A DNA stretch of 64,000 nt from JBKEDF01 sp047975325. GTDB lineage: Bacteria > Pseudomonadota > Alphaproteobacteria > Rhodobacterales > Rhodobacteraceae. Positions 8,594 through 17,726 of this stretch are shown in pieces. The stretch is taken from contig JBKEDF010000050.1 in the NCBI GenBank assembly GCA_047975325.1, positions 17,494 through 81,493 on the forward strand, written 5' to 3'. Positions within the stretch are counted from its first letter, which is position 1; each line of letters opens with the position of its first letter. Made by a program: the position numbers and the translations under genes. Under the pieces are notes generated by a model, which saw only the letters and a list, made by a program, of their open reading frames with translations, was not told where the DNA came from and ran no database searches.

Positions 8594-10158
8594 TGGCGGA
8601 AGGGTCGGATATCCTGATCGGCATCGATGCCGGAACATCCGTCATCAAGGCGGTGGCCTTCGATCTTTCGGGGCGGCAGCTTGCCATGGCCTCAGTCCCC
8701 AACCGCTATACCACGCGGGCAAGCGATGGGGCGGCCTTTCAGCCCCTGGCCCAGACCTGGGACGATTGCGCCGCCACCTTGCGCGCATTGGCGGAAAAGA
8801 TCGAAAACCTGTCTGGCCGCACCGCCGCCCTTGCCGTCACCGCACAGGGCGACGGGACATGGCTGATCGGGGCGGGTGACGTGCCGGTGGATGATGGCTG
8901 GCTCTGGCTCGATTCACGTTCGGCAAAGACGGTCGCACGGCTGCGCGGAACCCCTGCCGATGCCGAACGTTATGCCATCACCGGAACCGGGCTGAATGTC
9001 TGCCAGATGGGGAGCCAGCTTGCGCATATGGAAGCAACGGAACCCGAAAAGCTTGATCGGGCGGAAGTCGGATTTCATTGCAAGGACTGGCTCTATCTCA
9101 ACCTGACAGGGGTTCGCGCAACGGATCCTTCCGAGGCGAATTTCACCTTCGGGAATTTCCGCACCCGGCGCTACGATGACAGGGTGCTTGAGGCGCTCGG
9201 CCTGACCGCGCGGCGCCATCTGTTGCCCGATATCCTGGATGGCACGGAAACCACCCATCCGCTGACGGCAGCGGCGGCGGCGGCCACCGGATTGCGCGCG
9301 GGAACGCCGGTATCGCTTGGCTATGTCGATGTTGTCTGCACCGCCCTTGGCGCAGGGATCATGACCGACACACCCGCGGCCTGTTCCATCATCGGATCAA
9401 CGGCAATGCATATGCGCGCACTGCCCGCCGAAGATGTTCCCTTCAATGGTGAACAGACCGGCTATGTGATGTGCCTGCCAATCCCGGGCATGGCCACGAT
9501 GATGCAATCCACCATGGCCGCAACCCTGAATATCGACTGGATCCTGGGCTTGGCCGAGGATCTTCTGGCCAGAATGGGCCAGAAGGTCAGTCGCGCGGAT
9601 CTGATCGCACAGATTGATGGCTGGATGGCCGAAACTGCACCCGGTGCGCTGATCTATCATCCTTATATTTCGGAAGCCGGGGAAAGGGGCCCCTTCGTGG
9701 ATGCCTCCGCCCGGGCCAGCCTGACGGGCCTGACGATGACCCATCGTTTCCCCGATCTGGTCCGTGCGGTGGTCGAAGGTCTCTCGCTTGCAGCGCGCGA
9801 TTGCTATCGGGCGATGGGGCCGGCGCCGGAGGAACTTCGGCTGACAGGCGGGGCTGCGCGTTCCGATGCATTGAGAACCACGCTATCGGCGGCTGTGGGC
9901 ACCCCTACCCGGATTTCCGCACGGGAAGAAGCCGGGGCCGCCGGGGCCGCGATGATGGCAGCGGTGGCCACGGGGCATTACCCCGATATCCGTGCCGCAA
10001 TCGCCGAATGGGTCACACCGCATCTGGGGGAGGCCACACCACCGGATCCGGGACTGGCCACCCTTTACGCCGATCGTTACGAAACATATCGCAAAACCCG
10101 CCTCGCGCTTGCCCCGCATTGGGGGGCGTTCGCCCATCAGACGGAAAGGGAACAATGA
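8590..10158 (+). CDS. FGGY-family carbohydrate kinase, erythritol kinase (EryA)-like
   Basis: 522 residues, two actin-like domains. GIDAGTSVIKAVAFD (residues about 10-24) is the N-terminal phosphate-binding loop; GYVDVVCTALGAG and IIGSTAMHM in the middle and GGAARSDALR in the second domain are recognisable FGGY motifs. The overall sequence most resembles erythritol kinases, which phosphorylate a tetritol with ATP in the cytoplasm; autoinducer-2 kinase (LsrK) is the nearest alternative fold. Context (polyol importer, SorC regulator, GlpD/EryB-like dehydrogenase) supports polyol phosphorylation. Two adjacent ATG codons (8590, 8593) can serve as starts. The exact substrate is inferred. Confidence 0.75.
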   Translation: MMAEGSDILIGIDAGTSVIKAVAFDLSGRQLAMASVPNRYTTRASDGAAFQPLAQTWDDCAATLRALAEKIENLSGRTAALAVTAQGDGTWLIGAGDVPVDDGWLWLDSRSAKTVARLRGTPADAERYAITGTGLNVCQMGSQLAHMEATEPEKLDRAEVGFHCKDWLYLNLTGVRATDPSEANFTFGNFRTRRYDDRVLEALGLTARRHLLPDILDGTETTHPLTAAAAAATGLRAGTPVSLGYVDVVCTALGAGIMTDTPAACSIIGSTAMHMRALPAEDVPFNGEQTGYVMCLPIPGMATMMQSTMAATLNIDWILGLAEDLLARMGQKVSRADLIAQIDGWMAETAPGALIYHPYISEAGERGPFVDASARASLTGLTMTHRFPDLVRAVVEGLSLAARDCYRAMGPAPEELRLTGGAARSDALRTTLSAAVGTPTRISAREEAGAAGAAMMAAVATGHYPDIRAAIAEWVTPHLGEATPPDPGLATLYADRYETYRKTRLALAPHWGAFAHQTEREQ

Positions 10159-11195
10159 GTACGGAAATAGCCATTATCGGTGATCATTTTATGTTACCCG
10201 AGGTCTTCGAGGCCAAGCTGCTGGAAACCGGCAGCGCGGATCTGACGATCCGCACCCGCAAGGACAACTGGCCTGATGACGCAATGGAACATGGCTATGC
10301 CGTGGCCGGAATGGACGGGTTGAAGGAATATTTCGGAACCGCCGATGGGGTAGTGGATTTCGTGGGCGACGCGAAAATCCTCGTCACCCAGCTTGCGCCA
10401 ATGTCGCGCGCGATGTTTGAACGATTGCCTAAACTGCAGATGATCGCGGTATCGCGCGGTGGACCGGTGAATATCGACATGGCCGCCGCGCGTGATCACG
10501 ACGTGCTGGTGGTCAACACGCCGGGGCGCAACGCCTCTGCCGTGGCGGAATTCACGCTTGGCGCCATTCTGGCCGAAACCCGCAAGATCCGTGAAGGCCA
10601 TGAGGCCCTGCGCGCAGGCAATTGGCGGGGCGATCTGTACCGCGCCGATGTGACCGGGCGAGAGCTGAACGAAATGACCGTCGGTGTGGTCGGATATGGC
10701 AATATCGGTACCCGCGTGGTGCGGTTGTTACGCGCCTTTGGCGCAAAGGTCCTGGTTTGCGACCCCTATGTGCAGCTTGCCCCCGAGGATGCCGAAGCCG
10801 GGGTGGAACTGGTTTCGTTCGACCGGATCCTGGGCGAAAGCGATGTTGTCACCCTTCATCCGCGCGTAACCGATGAAACCCGTGGCATGATGGATGCCGA
10901 TGCCTTTCGGCGCATGAAACCCGGCGCGCTTTTCGTCAATACCGCGCGTGGCCCGCTTTGCGATTATGAGGCGCTGACGGTGGCCTTGACCAAAGGGCAT
11001 CTGGGATCCGCCATGCTGGAAACCTTCGCGGTGGAACCCGTCCCCGCCGATTGGCCGCTCCTTGGTCTGCCCAATGTCACGCTGACCCCCCATATTGCGG
11101 GGGCGTCGCTGCGCACCGTCACCTATGCCGCCGAACAGGCCGCCGAGGAAGTACGTCGTTTCCTGGCCGGCGAACCCGCACGGAACCCCTGCTGA
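10155..11195 (+). CDS. D-isomer-specific 2-hydroxyacid dehydrogenase family protein
   Basis: 346 residues. The NAD-binding Rossmann motif VGYGNIGTRVVRLL lies near residue 180, the catalytic arginine region is NTARGPLCDYEAL and the catalytic histidine is in TPHIAGAS. The usual acidic DVF segment reads ETFAVEP, conservative. Such enzymes interconvert 2-keto and 2-hydroxy acids, with phosphoglycerate dehydrogenase as a well-known member. Its location between a polyol kinase and two aldolases is not part of the classical erythritol route and suggests that an aldonic or 2-keto acid arises in this pathway. Coupled to both neighbours by overlapping start/stop codons. Confidence 0.82.
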   Translation: MSTEIAIIGDHFMLPEVFEAKLLETGSADLTIRTRKDNWPDDAMEHGYAVAGMDGLKEYFGTADGVVDFVGDAKILVTQLAPMSRAMFERLPKLQMIAVSRGGPVNIDMAAARDHDVLVVNTPGRNASAVAEFTLGAILAETRKIREGHEALRAGNWRGDLYRADVTGRELNEMTVGVVGYGNIGTRVVRLLRAFGAKVLVCDPYVQLAPEDAEAGVELVSFDRILGESDVVTLHPRVTDETRGMMDADAFRRMKPGALFVNTARGPLCDYEALTVALTKGHLGSAMLETFAVEPVPADWPLLGLPNVTLTPHIAGASLRTVTYAAEQAAEEVRRFLAGEPARNPC

Positions 11196-11845
11196 TGGCC
11201 CTGCGGCAAGACATATGCGCCGCGATGCGGGAACTTGTCCGCACCGGGCTCAATCGCGGCACGGCCGGGAATATCTCGGTCCGTGAGGGGATGAATATGC
11301 TGATCACCCCTTCGGGCGTACCACCGGAGGAAATCACCCCGGATATGATCGCCCGGATACCGTTGACGGAAGATCCACGGGCGGAAGGCCCGCTCAAACC
11401 GTCAGTTGAATGGCGATTTCATCGGGCAATCTTGGCAAACAGGGTGGATATCGGGGCCGTGGTGCATACCCATGCCCCCTGGTGTACCGTCCTGGCCTGC
11501 GCACGCCGCCCGATCCCGGGATTGCATTACATGGTCACGCGGCTGGGCGGGCAGGATATCCGCGTGGCCGATTATGCGCTTTACGGCACTGACGCTCTTT
11601 CGGCCAGTATCCTGGCGGCTATGCAGGACCGGCTCGGTTGCCTTATGGCCAATCACGGCATGCTCGCGGCGGGAAAGACCCTGGCACATGCCATGGCCAA
11701 TGCCGAGGAAATGGAAAGCCTCGCCCATACCTATGTCCACAGCCTGATGATCGGCGGGCCGGCCCTGTTGAACGATGACGAACTAACAGCCGCAAGAGAT
11801 GGGTTGGCGCATTACGGCAAACGCGAAAGCGGGAACGCGGGATGA
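11195..11845 (+). CDS. Class II aldolase/adducin-family protein (L-fuculose-phosphate aldolase-like)
   Basis: 216 residues, the usual size of fuculose/ribulose-phosphate aldolase-type enzymes. Zinc ligands are visible as VVHTHAPW (HxH) near residue 90 and MANHG near residue 150; NRGTAGNISVR near residue 22 is the phosphate-binding segment. These cytoplasmic enzymes cleave a ketose 1-phosphate to dihydroxyacetone phosphate and an aldehyde, or decarboxylate/epimerise related phosphates. The start at 11195 overlaps the upstream stop by one base and gives the family N-terminus. Likely acts after the dehydrogenase encoded next. Confidence 0.82.
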   Translation: MALRQDICAAMRELVRTGLNRGTAGNISVREGMNMLITPSGVPPEEITPDMIARIPLTEDPRAEGPLKPSVEWRFHRAILANRVDIGAVVHTHAPWCTVLACARRPIPGLHYMVTRLGGQDIRVADYALYGTDALSASILAAMQDRLGCLMANHGMLAAGKTLAHAMANAEEMESLAHTYVHSLMIGGPALLNDDELTAARDGLAHYGKRESGNAG

Positions 11846-13347
11846 ACGATCCAGTCGATCTTTTCATCATTGGCGGCGGCATTAACGGGGCGGGAATTGC
11901 GCGCGATGCTGCCGGGCGGGGGCTTTCGGTCCTGCTGTGTGAAAAGGACGATCTGGCACAGGGGACATCCTCTCGTTCCGGCAAACTGGTACATGGCGGC
12001 CTGCGCTATCTGGAATATTACGAGTTCCGGCTGGTACGGGAGGCGCTGATCGAACGGGAGGTGCTGCTGGCATCTGCCCCGCATATCATCTGGCCGATGC
12101 GTTTCGTCCTGCCCCATTCCGGCGCGGAACGCCCTGCCTGGCTGGTGCGGCTGGGGCTGTTCCTTTACGATCATCTGGGCGGTCGCAAGCGCCTGCCCGG
12201 CACACGGGTCCTGAACCTTGCCCGCGACCCGGAGGGTGCGCCGCTCAGACCACGTTATCGCAAGGGGTTCGAATATTCCGATTGCTGGGTCGATGATGCG
12301 CGGCTTGTGGTGATCAATGCACAGGATGCCGCAGAACGCGGTGCAAAGGTGATGACCCGAACCGCCTGCATTTCCGCCCGCCGTATCGACGGGCTTTGGC
12401 AGATAGAAACGGAAGATCGTCGCAATGGCACACGACAAAGCCATAGCGCCCGGATATTGGTCAATGCAGCGGGGCCATGGGTGAACGATATCATCACCCG
12501 GGTTGTCAGAACGAAGTCCACACGCAATGTCAGGCTGGTCAAGGGCAGCCATATCATCGTACCCAAATTCTGGGAAGGCACGCAGGCCTACCTGATCCAG
12601 AATACCGACAAGCGGGTCATTTTCGTCAATCCCTATGAAACCGATCTGGCACTGATCGGCACGACCGACATCCCCCATGAAGGCCAGGCGGAGGATGTAA
12701 CCGCAGATCCGACCGAGATCGACTATCTGATAGAAGTGGTAAACCGTTACTTCACTCAGAAACTGCGACGGGAGGATCTGGTCGAAAGCTTTTCCGGGGT
12801 TCGCCCGCTTTATGATGATGGACAGGGCAATCCTTCGGCGGTGACGCGCGATTATGTGTTTGATCTGGATACCGAAGGCGCGCCACTGCTGAACGTCTTC
12901 GGCGGCAAGATCACCACCTTTCGCAAACTGGCCGAACATGCGATGGGGCGGCTTGGCCCGCATCTGCCACAGATGAAGGGCGACTGGACTGCGGGGGCAA
13001 TCCTGCCCGGCGGCGATCTGCCCGGCGGTGATCCGGCGGCGTTTCGCAACCAGCTTGCGGAACTTTACCCCTGGCTGCCGCGTAATCTGGCGCATTACTA
13101 CACCCGCAGCTATGGCACCCGCACCCCCGACCTGATCGGTACGGCAAAGGGGATCGCGGATCTGGGTCGCCGTTTCGGGCCGCAGCTTTACGAGGCAGAG
13201 GTCCGGCATCTTGTCCTGCGGGAATGGGCCGAAAGCGCCGAGGATATCCTCTGGCGCAGGACAAAACACCGTTTGCACATGAATGATGCTGAAATCGCGG
13301 ATTTCAGTACCTGGTTCGACACTTCCGATCTGGTGACCCGCACATGA
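11842..13347 (+). CDS. FAD-dependent glycerol-3-phosphate/erythritol-phosphate dehydrogenase (GlpD/EryB-like)
   Basis: 501 residues. DLFIIGGGINGAGIARDAAGR near the N-terminus is the FAD-binding motif; TSSRSGKLVHGGLRYLE follows, as in GlpD. SFSGVRPLYDD and FGGKITTFRKLAEHA near residues 315-365 are hallmark GlpD sequences. Members are membrane-associated and pass electrons to quinone while oxidising a polyol phosphate to a ketose phosphate. EryB of erythritol operons is a GlpD paralogue; the kinase context points to a polyol phosphate rather than glycerol 3-phosphate alone. ATGA overlaps on both sides make it part of a continuous translation unit. Confidence 0.85.
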   Translation: MNDPVDLFIIGGGINGAGIARDAAGRGLSVLLCEKDDLAQGTSSRSGKLVHGGLRYLEYYEFRLVREALIEREVLLASAPHIIWPMRFVLPHSGAERPAWLVRLGLFLYDHLGGRKRLPGTRVLNLARDPEGAPLRPRYRKGFEYSDCWVDDARLVVINAQDAAERGAKVMTRTACISARRIDGLWQIETEDRRNGTRQSHSARILVNAAGPWVNDIITRVVRTKSTRNVRLVKGSHIIVPKFWEGTQAYLIQNTDKRVIFVNPYETDLALIGTTDIPHEGQAEDVTADPTEIDYLIEVVNRYFTQKLRREDLVESFSGVRPLYDDGQGNPSAVTRDYVFDLDTEGAPLLNVFGGKITTFRKLAEHAMGRLGPHLPQMKGDWTAGAILPGGDLPGGDPAAFRNQLAELYPWLPRNLAHYYTRSYGTRTPDLIGTAKGIADLGRRFGPQLYEAEVRHLVLREWAESAEDILWRRTKHRLHMNDAEIADFSTWFDTSDLVTRT

Positions 13348-14387
13348 CCCGTCTGACCTCGCCCCCCGGTTTCGATGAGCTTCGCCGCTACTCCGCCATA
13401 ATCGGTGCAGATCCGACCCTTATCCAGGGCGCAGGGGGCAATACTTCCATCAAGGATGGGGATGGGGCGGTCATGTGGATCAAGGCCTCGGGCATGCTTC
13501 TGGCCGATGCGCTGGATCGCGATATCTTTGTACCTTGCGATCTTCCCGCAATGCAGGAAGCCGTAACCAAGGGCACGGCCAGGGCGGATCGTCCGGCTGA
13601 ATTCAGCCTTCTGGAAGGGGGGTTGCGCCCCTCGATCGAAACGTCGCTCCACGCGGTTTTTCCGCATCGCATCGTGATCCATGTCCATTGTGTCAACACG
13701 CTGGCCCTTGCGATCCGCAAGGATGCAAAAGAAGTCATTGCCACGCGGCTTTCCGGTTTCAACTGGGCATTCGTCCCCTATGCCAAGCCCGGCGCAGATC
13801 TTGCAGCCTCGGTGCTGGCTGCACGAGAGCCTGATACGGATGTGGTCGTGCTGGGCAATCACGGCTTGATCGTTGCGGCCGAAACCGTCCCCAAGGCGGA
13901 AAAGCTGGTGGCGGATGTCGTGGCGGCACTTGCCGCCCGCCCCGAAACCGCCCCGCATGATCCCGTGGCGCTTGCCAGCCGGGCGGGGGATGGTTTCGTG
14001 CCGCTTCCACCGGAAAACCCGCTTCATTGCGTGGCCTGTCTGCCCCGCCTGCTGAAAGCGGCACTGGCCGGGAGCCTCTATCCCGATCATGTCATCTTCT
14101 GCGGGGTTGGTGTGACCGTTCTGCAGGACGGCGAAAGCCCCGCCATGGCGCTTGAAAGGCAACAAAAAGCGGGCCTGCCGCCGCCGCCTTTCCTGCTGGT
14201 TCCCGGCGCGGGGGCGCTGATGCAGAAGGATGCAACCGATGGGGCAAGCGCGCTGGCGCAATGCCTTGGCGATGTGCTGATCCGGCTGGAGTCGGGCGCA
14301 ACGGTCAATCCGCTGACACTGGAACAGAATGCGGAACTGCTCAACTGGGATGCCGAAAAATATCGCCAGAGCTTGAACGCGGGCTGA
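13344..14387 (+). CDS. Second class II aldolase/adducin-family protein (long form)
   Basis: 347 residues, longer than the first aldolase and similar to the aldolase half of bifunctional rhamnulose-phosphate aldolase/dehydrogenase proteins. IQGAGGNTSIKDGDGAVMWIKASG near residue 28 is the phosphate-binding region, IHVHCVNTLALAI near residue 112 and LGNHGLIVA near residue 170 hold the metal ligands. The C-terminal 130 residues form an extra domain without recognised catalytic motifs. Last gene of the polyol operon; its stop faces the convergent ornithine cyclodeaminase gene 23 bp away and no clear terminator is visible between them. Confidence 0.78.
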   Translation: MTRLTSPPGFDELRRYSAIIGADPTLIQGAGGNTSIKDGDGAVMWIKASGMLLADALDRDIFVPCDLPAMQEAVTKGTARADRPAEFSLLEGGLRPSIETSLHAVFPHRIVIHVHCVNTLALAIRKDAKEVIATRLSGFNWAFVPYAKPGADLAASVLAAREPDTDVVVLGNHGLIVAAETVPKAEKLVADVVAALAARPETAPHDPVALASRAGDGFVPLPPENPLHCVACLPRLLKAALAGSLYPDHVIFCGVGVTVLQDGESPAMALERQQKAGLPPPPFLLVPGAGALMQKDATDGASALAQCLGDVLIRLESGATVNPLTLEQNAELLNWDAEKYRQSLNAG

Positions 14388-14410
14388 CGGCCCTGCGGAA
14401 TGCGGGACAA

Positions 14411-15463
14411 TCAGCCTGTTGCCCGAACCAGCATGCCGAAAAGGTCACGCGGGTCATCCGGATCCGCGATCATGTCCAGCTGCTGATAGTGTTTCGTTTC
14501 CTTAAGCTTGTCGCGCAGGAAACGCAGGGCTGAAAAATCCTCAATGGCAAAGCCAACCCCGTCAAAAAGCGTGATCTGGGAAGCATTGCTGCGGCCGGGG
14601 GCTTCGCCGGTGATGACGCGCCAGATTTCGGTCACGGGAAAATCGGCGGGCATCTGCTGGATCTCACCTTCGATCCGGGTCTGTTCGGGATATTCCACAA
14701 ATACGGTTGAACGCGACAGGATATCCGGATGCAGTTCGGTCTTGCCGGGACAGTCACCGCCGATGGCATTGATATGGACCGCGCCGCCAACCATGTTATC
14801 GGTCAGAATGGTCGCGAATTGCTTGTCTGCGGTGCAGGTGGTGATGATCTCCGCGCCCTCGATGGCCTCTTGCGGAGTTTTGCAGGCAACCACCCCAAGC
14901 CCGGTATCCTTCAGGTTTCGGACGGCCTTTGCCGTCGCCCCCGCATCAATATCATAAAGCTTCACCACCTCGATGCCACAGATCGCCTGAAAGGCCAGGG
15001 CCTGAAATTCGGACTGCGCACCATTGCCGATCATTGCCATCGTTCTGGCGCCCGGGGGCGCCAGATATCGTGCTACCATGGCCGAGGTTGCCGCCGTCCG
15101 CAGGGCCGTCAGCAACGTCATTTCGGTCAGCAGCAGGGGATAACCCGAAGCCACACTGGCCAGCAGGCCAAAGGCGGTAACGGTCTGCAAGCCTTCCCTG
15201 GTATTTTTCGGATGGCCATTAACATATTTGAAACCGTAATCTTCCCCATCCGAGGTTGGCATCAGTTCGATCACCCCTTCCGCGGAATGGGAGGCCACAC
15301 GAGGCGTCTTGTCGAACAATTCCCAACGGCGGAAATCCTCTTCGATATAACCGGCAAGCCCGATCAGCATTTCGCGGATCCCGACCTGATGGATCAGCTT
15401 CATCATATTCTCAACGCTGACAAACGGTACATAGGCCAGACGGGATGGGGCGGGAGCGGTCAT
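14411..15463 (-). CDS. Ornithine cyclodeaminase family protein
   Basis: 350 residues. The mu-crystallin/ornithine cyclodeaminase fold is indicated by the NAD-binding MIGNGAQSEFQALAF segment near residue 140 and by VHINAIGGDCPGKTEL and LFDGVGFAIEDFSALRFL further on. The enzyme converts L-ornithine to L-proline and ammonia using NAD. The ATG at 15463 has AGGAAGAG seven bases upstream and lies 13 bp after the arginase stop, so arginase and cyclodeaminase form a two-step arginine to proline operon. A longer in-frame start at 15517 would overlap arginase and is not preferred. Confidence 0.9.
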   Translation of the reverse strand: MTAPAPSRLAYVPFVSVENMMKLIHQVGIREMLIGLAGYIEEDFRRWELFDKTPRVASHSAEGVIELMPTSDGEDYGFKYVNGHPKNTREGLQTVTAFGLLASVASGYPLLLTEMTLLTALRTAATSAMVARYLAPPGARTMAMIGNGAQSEFQALAFQAICGIEVVKLYDIDAGATAKAVRNLKDTGLGVVACKTPQEAIEGAEIITTCTADKQFATILTDNMVGGAVHINAIGGDCPGKTELHPDILSRSTVFVEYPEQTRIEGEIQQMPADFPVTEIWRVITGEAPGRSNASQITLFDGVGFAIEDFSALRFLRDKLKETKHYQQLDMIADPDDPRDLFGMLVRATG

Positions 15464-15476
15464 TCGCAACTCTTCC

Positions 15477-16415
15477 TCAATAGGGGCGGGTCGGGCGATC
15501 CAGCTGATGCTGACCAAAGAGGGATGCTGTCAGGTCGGTCATCAGGCTGGCGGTGCGGCCACGTTCGTCAAGGAAAGGATTAAGTTCAGCCAGATCAAGT
15601 GAGCTTACAAGCCCGCTGTCGCAAAGGATTTCCATCACCAGATGGGCCTCACGAAAGGTCGCGCCCCCCGGAACCGTGGTGCCGACGGCCGGGGCGATAC
15701 CGGGATCAAGGAAATCCACATCCAGGCTTACATGCAGCAAACCATTCCCCGCCCGGACCCGATCCAGAAAATCCCGCAGCGGGCGTGCTATTCCGGTTTC
15801 ATCCACATCGCGCATATCATGGGCGCGAATATCGCTGGACCCCAGTGCCGCGCGTTCCTCCGCATCAACCGAACGCAACCCGATCATGCAGACATTCGCG
15901 GGATCAACCCGGGCGGACAGGGCCGGAAAGCCCTCAAACTTCTCGCGCCCGGTAAAATAGGCAACCGGTGTGCCATGCAGGTTCCCGGAGGCGGAACTCT
16001 GCAGTGTATGGTAATCGGTATGCGCATCGAGCCACAGAACGAATAACGGCCGGTTTTGCGTCCGGGCATGGACGGCCATCGCCGCGACAGAGCCCATCGA
16101 CATCGAATGATCACCGCCCAGGAAAATGGGCAGACCTTCCGCCGCCGCCCTTTGCCCCTGTGCAATCAGGGCTTCGGTCCAGGCCACCGTTTCATCCATC
16201 CGGTATATGCGATCATTTGGTGCCTTGACCGGATGAACCGGGTTCGGTGCCAGATTGCCCAGATCGCGCAGGTTCCAGCCCAGATCAACAAGCCTTTCGG
16301 GCAGGCCTGCAACACGATAGGCGTCTGGCCCCATGACACAACCCGCATGGCGTTGACCACAATCGATAGGCACCCCGATGATCTGCACGGTTTTTCTGGT
16401 CATTTCGATTGCCAT
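15477..16415 (-). CDS. rocF: Arginase
   Basis: 312 residues, typical of bacterial arginases. The binuclear manganese site is complete: GGDHSMSMG near residue 97, LDAHTDYHT near residue 125 and SLDVDFLDPG near residue 225. The N-terminus (IIGVPIDCGQRHAGCVMGPDAYR) and the C-terminal DLAELNPFLDERGRTA distinguish arginase from agmatinase. It hydrolyses arginine to ornithine and urea in the cytoplasm, feeding the cyclodeaminase. Two start codons are possible, 16415 and 16403; neither has an ideally spaced ribosome site (an AGGA abuts the first and lies 13 bases before the second). Confidence 0.92.
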   Translation of the reverse strand: MAIEMTRKTVQIIGVPIDCGQRHAGCVMGPDAYRVAGLPERLVDLGWNLRDLGNLAPNPVHPVKAPNDRIYRMDETVAWTEALIAQGQRAAAEGLPIFLGGDHSMSMGSVAAMAVHARTQNRPLFVLWLDAHTDYHTLQSSASGNLHGTPVAYFTGREKFEGFPALSARVDPANVCMIGLRSVDAEERAALGSSDIRAHDMRDVDETGIARPLRDFLDRVRAGNGLLHVSLDVDFLDPGIAPAVGTTVPGGATFREAHLVMEILCDSGLVSSLDLAELNPFLDERGRTASLMTDLTASLFGQHQLDRPTRPY

Positions 16416-16423
16416 TTCCTGAA

Positions 16424-16488
16424 ATCGGGGATGTTCAGAAGATAGTATTCATCAAGATGGCTGTTTCTCAATCATCATGATCCCCGAT
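16424..16488. promoter_or_regulatory. Spaced inverted repeat upstream of arginase
   Basis: ATCGGGGAT (16424-16432) and its exact complement ATCCCCGAT (16480-16488), centres 56 bp apart, flank the presumed arginase promoter. Two widely separated arms suit a looping or tetrameric regulator such as the LysR protein encoded just upstream. No binding consensus can be checked here. Confidence 0.35.
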
Positions 16489-16551
16489 ATATATCATAAA
16501 TTTCCATTTCGAAGGCATATGGTTTCGTTTCGGACAAGACCGACAGGGGCG

Positions 16552-17526
16552 TCAGACCAGGATCCTGCGCTTCGGATCAGCACCCTCTGCCCTGTCCGGA
16601 TCAGGCGTCAATTCATGGATATTTGCCTGGGCCAGTTCCTGTGCGGCAGTCCAGATATCCTCAACAATGGGGCGCCGATTGCTTGCCTTTCGGTAAATCG
16701 CGATGCTCACATCGATGAACCAGTCCGGATTTCCCGCCAGGACAAGCCGGCCGTCAAGCAGATCCTGGCGCGCAAGGCTTTCGGGCACCCAGGCCAGGCC
16801 GGATCCGATCAGTGCTAATGAATGCAGGCCGACGCTCAGGGCATTGGTCGCCACCACATTCAACGCGATGGGCTTTTCCCGCAGCAAGGGTGTCAGGACC
16901 TGCGCAAAGAAGCTCTGGCTGCTATAATTGAGGAAACGGACGGCCTCACCACTATCAAGATTGTGCAGGGGGAGACCGTGTTGATCCGGCACACTGACCG
17001 GCAAGACCCTTTCATGCCCCAGGATGATACAATCAAGATCCTGCGGATCCATCCCGAATGTCACGGTCGGATGAACGAAAGTCACCAGAAGATCACTTTC
17101 ATTGTTGCAAAACATCCGGATGGTTTCGCGATAGGACGCATTGGCCGAAAGGGGCAATTCCGAAAATGCGCCGATCTTCGCCTCTATCTGCTTGATCCAA
17201 CCGGGCAGGAAGGACACATGCAGCGTGTGCATCGCCAGAATATTGACCTCATCCCTCGTCTGTTTCACCGCAAGCCCGCGGATGCAGATGCGCAGGTTAT
17301 TGAATTGCTGCACCAGATCATGGGCCTGCTGAATCATCAGCCGCCCTTCCGGCGTCAGCGTGACAGGATAGCTTGATCGATCGATCAGCGGCGCCCCGAC
17401 CCAATCCTCCAGGCTTCGGATCCTCTTGGACAGGGTGGATTGCGTGATGTGGCGCATTTCCGCGGCACGGGAAAAGTTACGGATATCCGCGACACAAAGG
17501 AAATCTTCAAGGAGCTTCAGTTCCAT
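16552..17526 (-). CDS. LysR-family transcriptional regulator
   Basis: 324 residues. The N-terminal winged helix-turn-helix covers about residues 1-62 (FSRAAEMRHITQSTLSKRIRSLEDWVGAPLIDR), followed by the periplasmic-binding-protein-like effector domain from about residue 92. It lies directly upstream of arginase and cyclodeaminase on the same strand rather than divergently, 136 bp away, so control of those genes is plausible but not shown. The 200 bp between it and the upstream serine hydrolase gene holds its own promoter, in which I see no clear motif. Confidence 0.88.
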   Translation of the reverse strand: MELKLLEDFLCVADIRNFSRAAEMRHITQSTLSKRIRSLEDWVGAPLIDRSSYPVTLTPEGRLMIQQAHDLVQQFNNLRICIRGLAVKQTRDEVNILAMHTLHVSFLPGWIKQIEAKIGAFSELPLSANASYRETIRMFCNNESDLLVTFVHPTVTFGMDPQDLDCIILGHERVLPVSVPDQHGLPLHNLDSGEAVRFLNYSSQSFFAQVLTPLLREKPIALNVVATNALSVGLHSLALIGSGLAWVPESLARQDLLDGRLVLAGNPDWFIDVSIAIYRKASNRRPIVEDIWTAAQELAQANIHELTPDPDRAEGADPKRRILV

Positions 17527-17726
17527 GATGCAAGCCTATCTGGGCCATCGCGACAGCGCGGCCTATGCCAATATTGCTGGCGAGCCTCGCCTCGGAAATC
17601 AACACTCCTTCAACACTGTGGATAACGACTCGATCCGAGACGCGGCGCGCTCTGATAAATACCGCTTTAACAGGAATCGGGATCGAAATCAGCACCCTGC
17701 GGAAATTTCAATTGGGCGATCCATCA

